The translations under genes were made by a program, and so were the position numbers. 64,000 bases of DNA from Druceiella hillmani (lineage: Eukaryota; Arthropoda; Insecta; Lepidoptera; Hepialidae): assembly GCA_039881145.1 (NCBI GenBank), contig JAYKKI010000009.1, positions 8,790,501 to 8,854,500 of the forward strand, given 5' to 3'. Shown here one piece after another: positions 62,960 to 64,000 of this stretch. The notes under the pieces are model-generated. The model worked only from the letters and a program-made list of their open reading frames with translations, made no database searches and was not told the DNA's origin. How positions within the stretch are numbered: the stretch's first letter is position 1; every line of letters starts with the position of its first letter.

Positions 62960-63180
62960 TAGATGCGCGTAACGGTACGTATAATCAAATAAACTCGTCG
63001 ATTTAAAGAATTAATTATTTCCAAACTAAATTATTAAACGCAAACCGCGTTGTATGGGGAAGCCACGAAAATTTCTAAATTGGGTAAAATCGTCTTGACC
63101 GATTTGATCAGACCGGAAGTCTCCCCGGGAACACTGGGACAACTTGTAATGCGATTTTATAGCCAATATTAGATTATTCA
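62960..63180. promoter_or_regulatory. GC-rich island, candidate conserved regulatory element
   Basis: CGTAACGGTACG, AAATTATTAAACGCAAACCG (homeodomain-like next to CAAACCGCGT), ATGGGGAAGCCACGAAAATT and GGAAGTCTCCCCGGGAACAC lie within ~170 bp, with no open frame and no repeat match. The composition is strikingly unlike the flanks. Confidence 0.3.
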
Positions 63181-63563
63181 CTCCAGTCAAATTGATTCAA
63201 TTTCCTTATTCACATGTTTCATCAAAAGTTTTATTTGCTGGTTAAAAGGCCGAGCAAACCAAATTTGTATCCTGCGATATATATATCGCATCGACTTTTT
63301 TATTTCGTCCATTTAGAAATTATTTTTTTAAATGAGATAAGAGGCTTTGTTCTTCGAATATTTGATGCTTTTGCTGAATCATTTCAAATATTAAGGCCGA
63401 AACTATCTGTGACTAGAAAATATACATTTCATTATTTTATGACTAATTTTCCGTTTACCATGTTATTGTTAGTTGAAATGTTTTTTGGTAGAAAAAATCT
63501 AGACTACTATTGCAACAATTAAGTTAGTCCTACGGAACGATGGAGAGTGATGCATATTGTTCT
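63181..63563 (+). other. Non-coding DNA with an unrecognised 102-codon frame
   Basis: The frame 63214-63522 is AT-biased, has no recognisable motif, and ends just before a (TA)n tract. I regard it as chance, though it is one of the longer non-repetitive frames here. Confidence 0.3.
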
Positions 63564-63579
63564 TTATATATATATATAC

Positions 63580-63668
<89 letters not shown>
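63564..63668. repeat. (TA)n microsatellite
   Basis: About 105 bp of TA repeats with TG/CA interruptions; it runs directly into dispersed repeat C. Confidence 0.97.
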
Positions 63669-63672
<4 letters not shown>

Positions 63673-64000
63673 AACAGAGTAAATTCTGTACATGGAAAAT
63701 ATTTTTTAAAGAGTGATTTATTTCGTATAAAATGATAATAGAAGCCAGAAAACCTTTTTTGTAATTTTTTCCGTATGTATACTATTTTATGCATCAATGC
63801 CAGAAAAGCCAAAGAAATCAAATTTTACTGCATGATAATAGCTTATAACTAAGAGCAACTTATGAGGGAAAAACATTTTTTATACCGAATTTCAAGCGAG
63901 TGAAACCGTTCGGCACAGCCAGTAAAACATATACATACACAGCCAGTAAAATAAAAACATACACAGCCAGTAAAACATAAACAAACATACAGCTACAGAC
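63669..64000. repeat. Dispersed repeat C, copy 2 (runs off the window)
   Basis: Same start (TTGTAACAGAGTAAATTCTG) and body as 57505-57795. Here the terminal minisatellite has three units of CACAGCCAGTAAAAYA plus spacer and continues to the window end. It begins exactly at the end of a (TA)n tract. Confidence 0.9.

Noticed and set aside
1..64000. A CRISPR array, phage, operon or other prokaryotic system
   Set aside because: No regularly spaced repeats with unique spacers, no dense ORFs; all recognisable genes are eukaryotic transposons.

Overview
This window is AT-rich, intron- and repeat-dominated animal DNA, most likely from an insect. The basis is indirect: degenerate arthropod-type transposons (mariner, hAT, BEL/Pao, jockey/CR1-like LINE), long (TA)n microsatellites, and several copies of a repeat whose GGTTCCGTAC / GTACGGAACC ends and 'GACGGACAACGAAG' core I recall from moth (Lepidoptera) sequence. 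That recollection was not searched. I found no intact protein-coding gene, no rRNA, no convincing tRNA gene and no CRISPR or operon structure. Most open frames here are what such AT-rich DNA yields by chance.

Layout. 0-5 kb is AT-rich non-coding DNA with one weak candidate exon near 2.0 kb. 5.98-6.81 kb holds a decayed mariner transposase. 6.8-17 kb is non-coding, with a hairpin next to alternating purine-pyrimidine DNA (9.7 kb), a (TA)n tract (11.6 kb), a duplicated ~145 bp repeat (12.7 and 13.8 kb) and a near-perfect palindrome (13.0 kb). 17.35-17.91 kb is a 561 bp element with 10 bp terminal inverted repeats and an internal 24 bp perfect hairpin. 20.1-20.4 kb repeats the hairpin-plus-CA/GC arrangement. 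21.6-22.97 kb carries minus-strand coding debris with a BED zinc finger of hAT type and a ~183 bp tandem duplication. 30.08-30.84 kb is a 5'-truncated LINE on the minus strand. 35.95-36.79 kb is a decayed hAT transposase on the plus strand.

The best-defined object is a degenerate BEL/Pao LTR retrotransposon at about 37.52-43.47 kb, transcribed leftward. It has two recognisable LTRs, a primer-binding site matching the 3' end of tRNA-Tyr, a gag region with a CCHC knuckle, a protease with an altered active site, integrase fragments and a C-terminal DUF5641-like segment. The reverse transcriptase/RNase H part appears largely missing. A separate LINE reverse-transcriptase fragment (plus strand) abuts its right LTR.

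44-64 kb is again non-coding: five large (TA)n tracts, dispersed repeat pairs (49.2/60.2 kb, 57.5/63.7 kb, 59.5/59.9 kb, 61.9/62.6 kb), a possible tRNA-derived SINE tail (48.2 kb) and several unusually GC-rich islands (46.1, 53.6 and 63.0 kb) that could be conserved regulatory DNA. The overall picture is a gene desert or a very long intron. The genes do not work together as a system; the sequence history is transposon insertion and decay plus many short tandem and inverted duplications.
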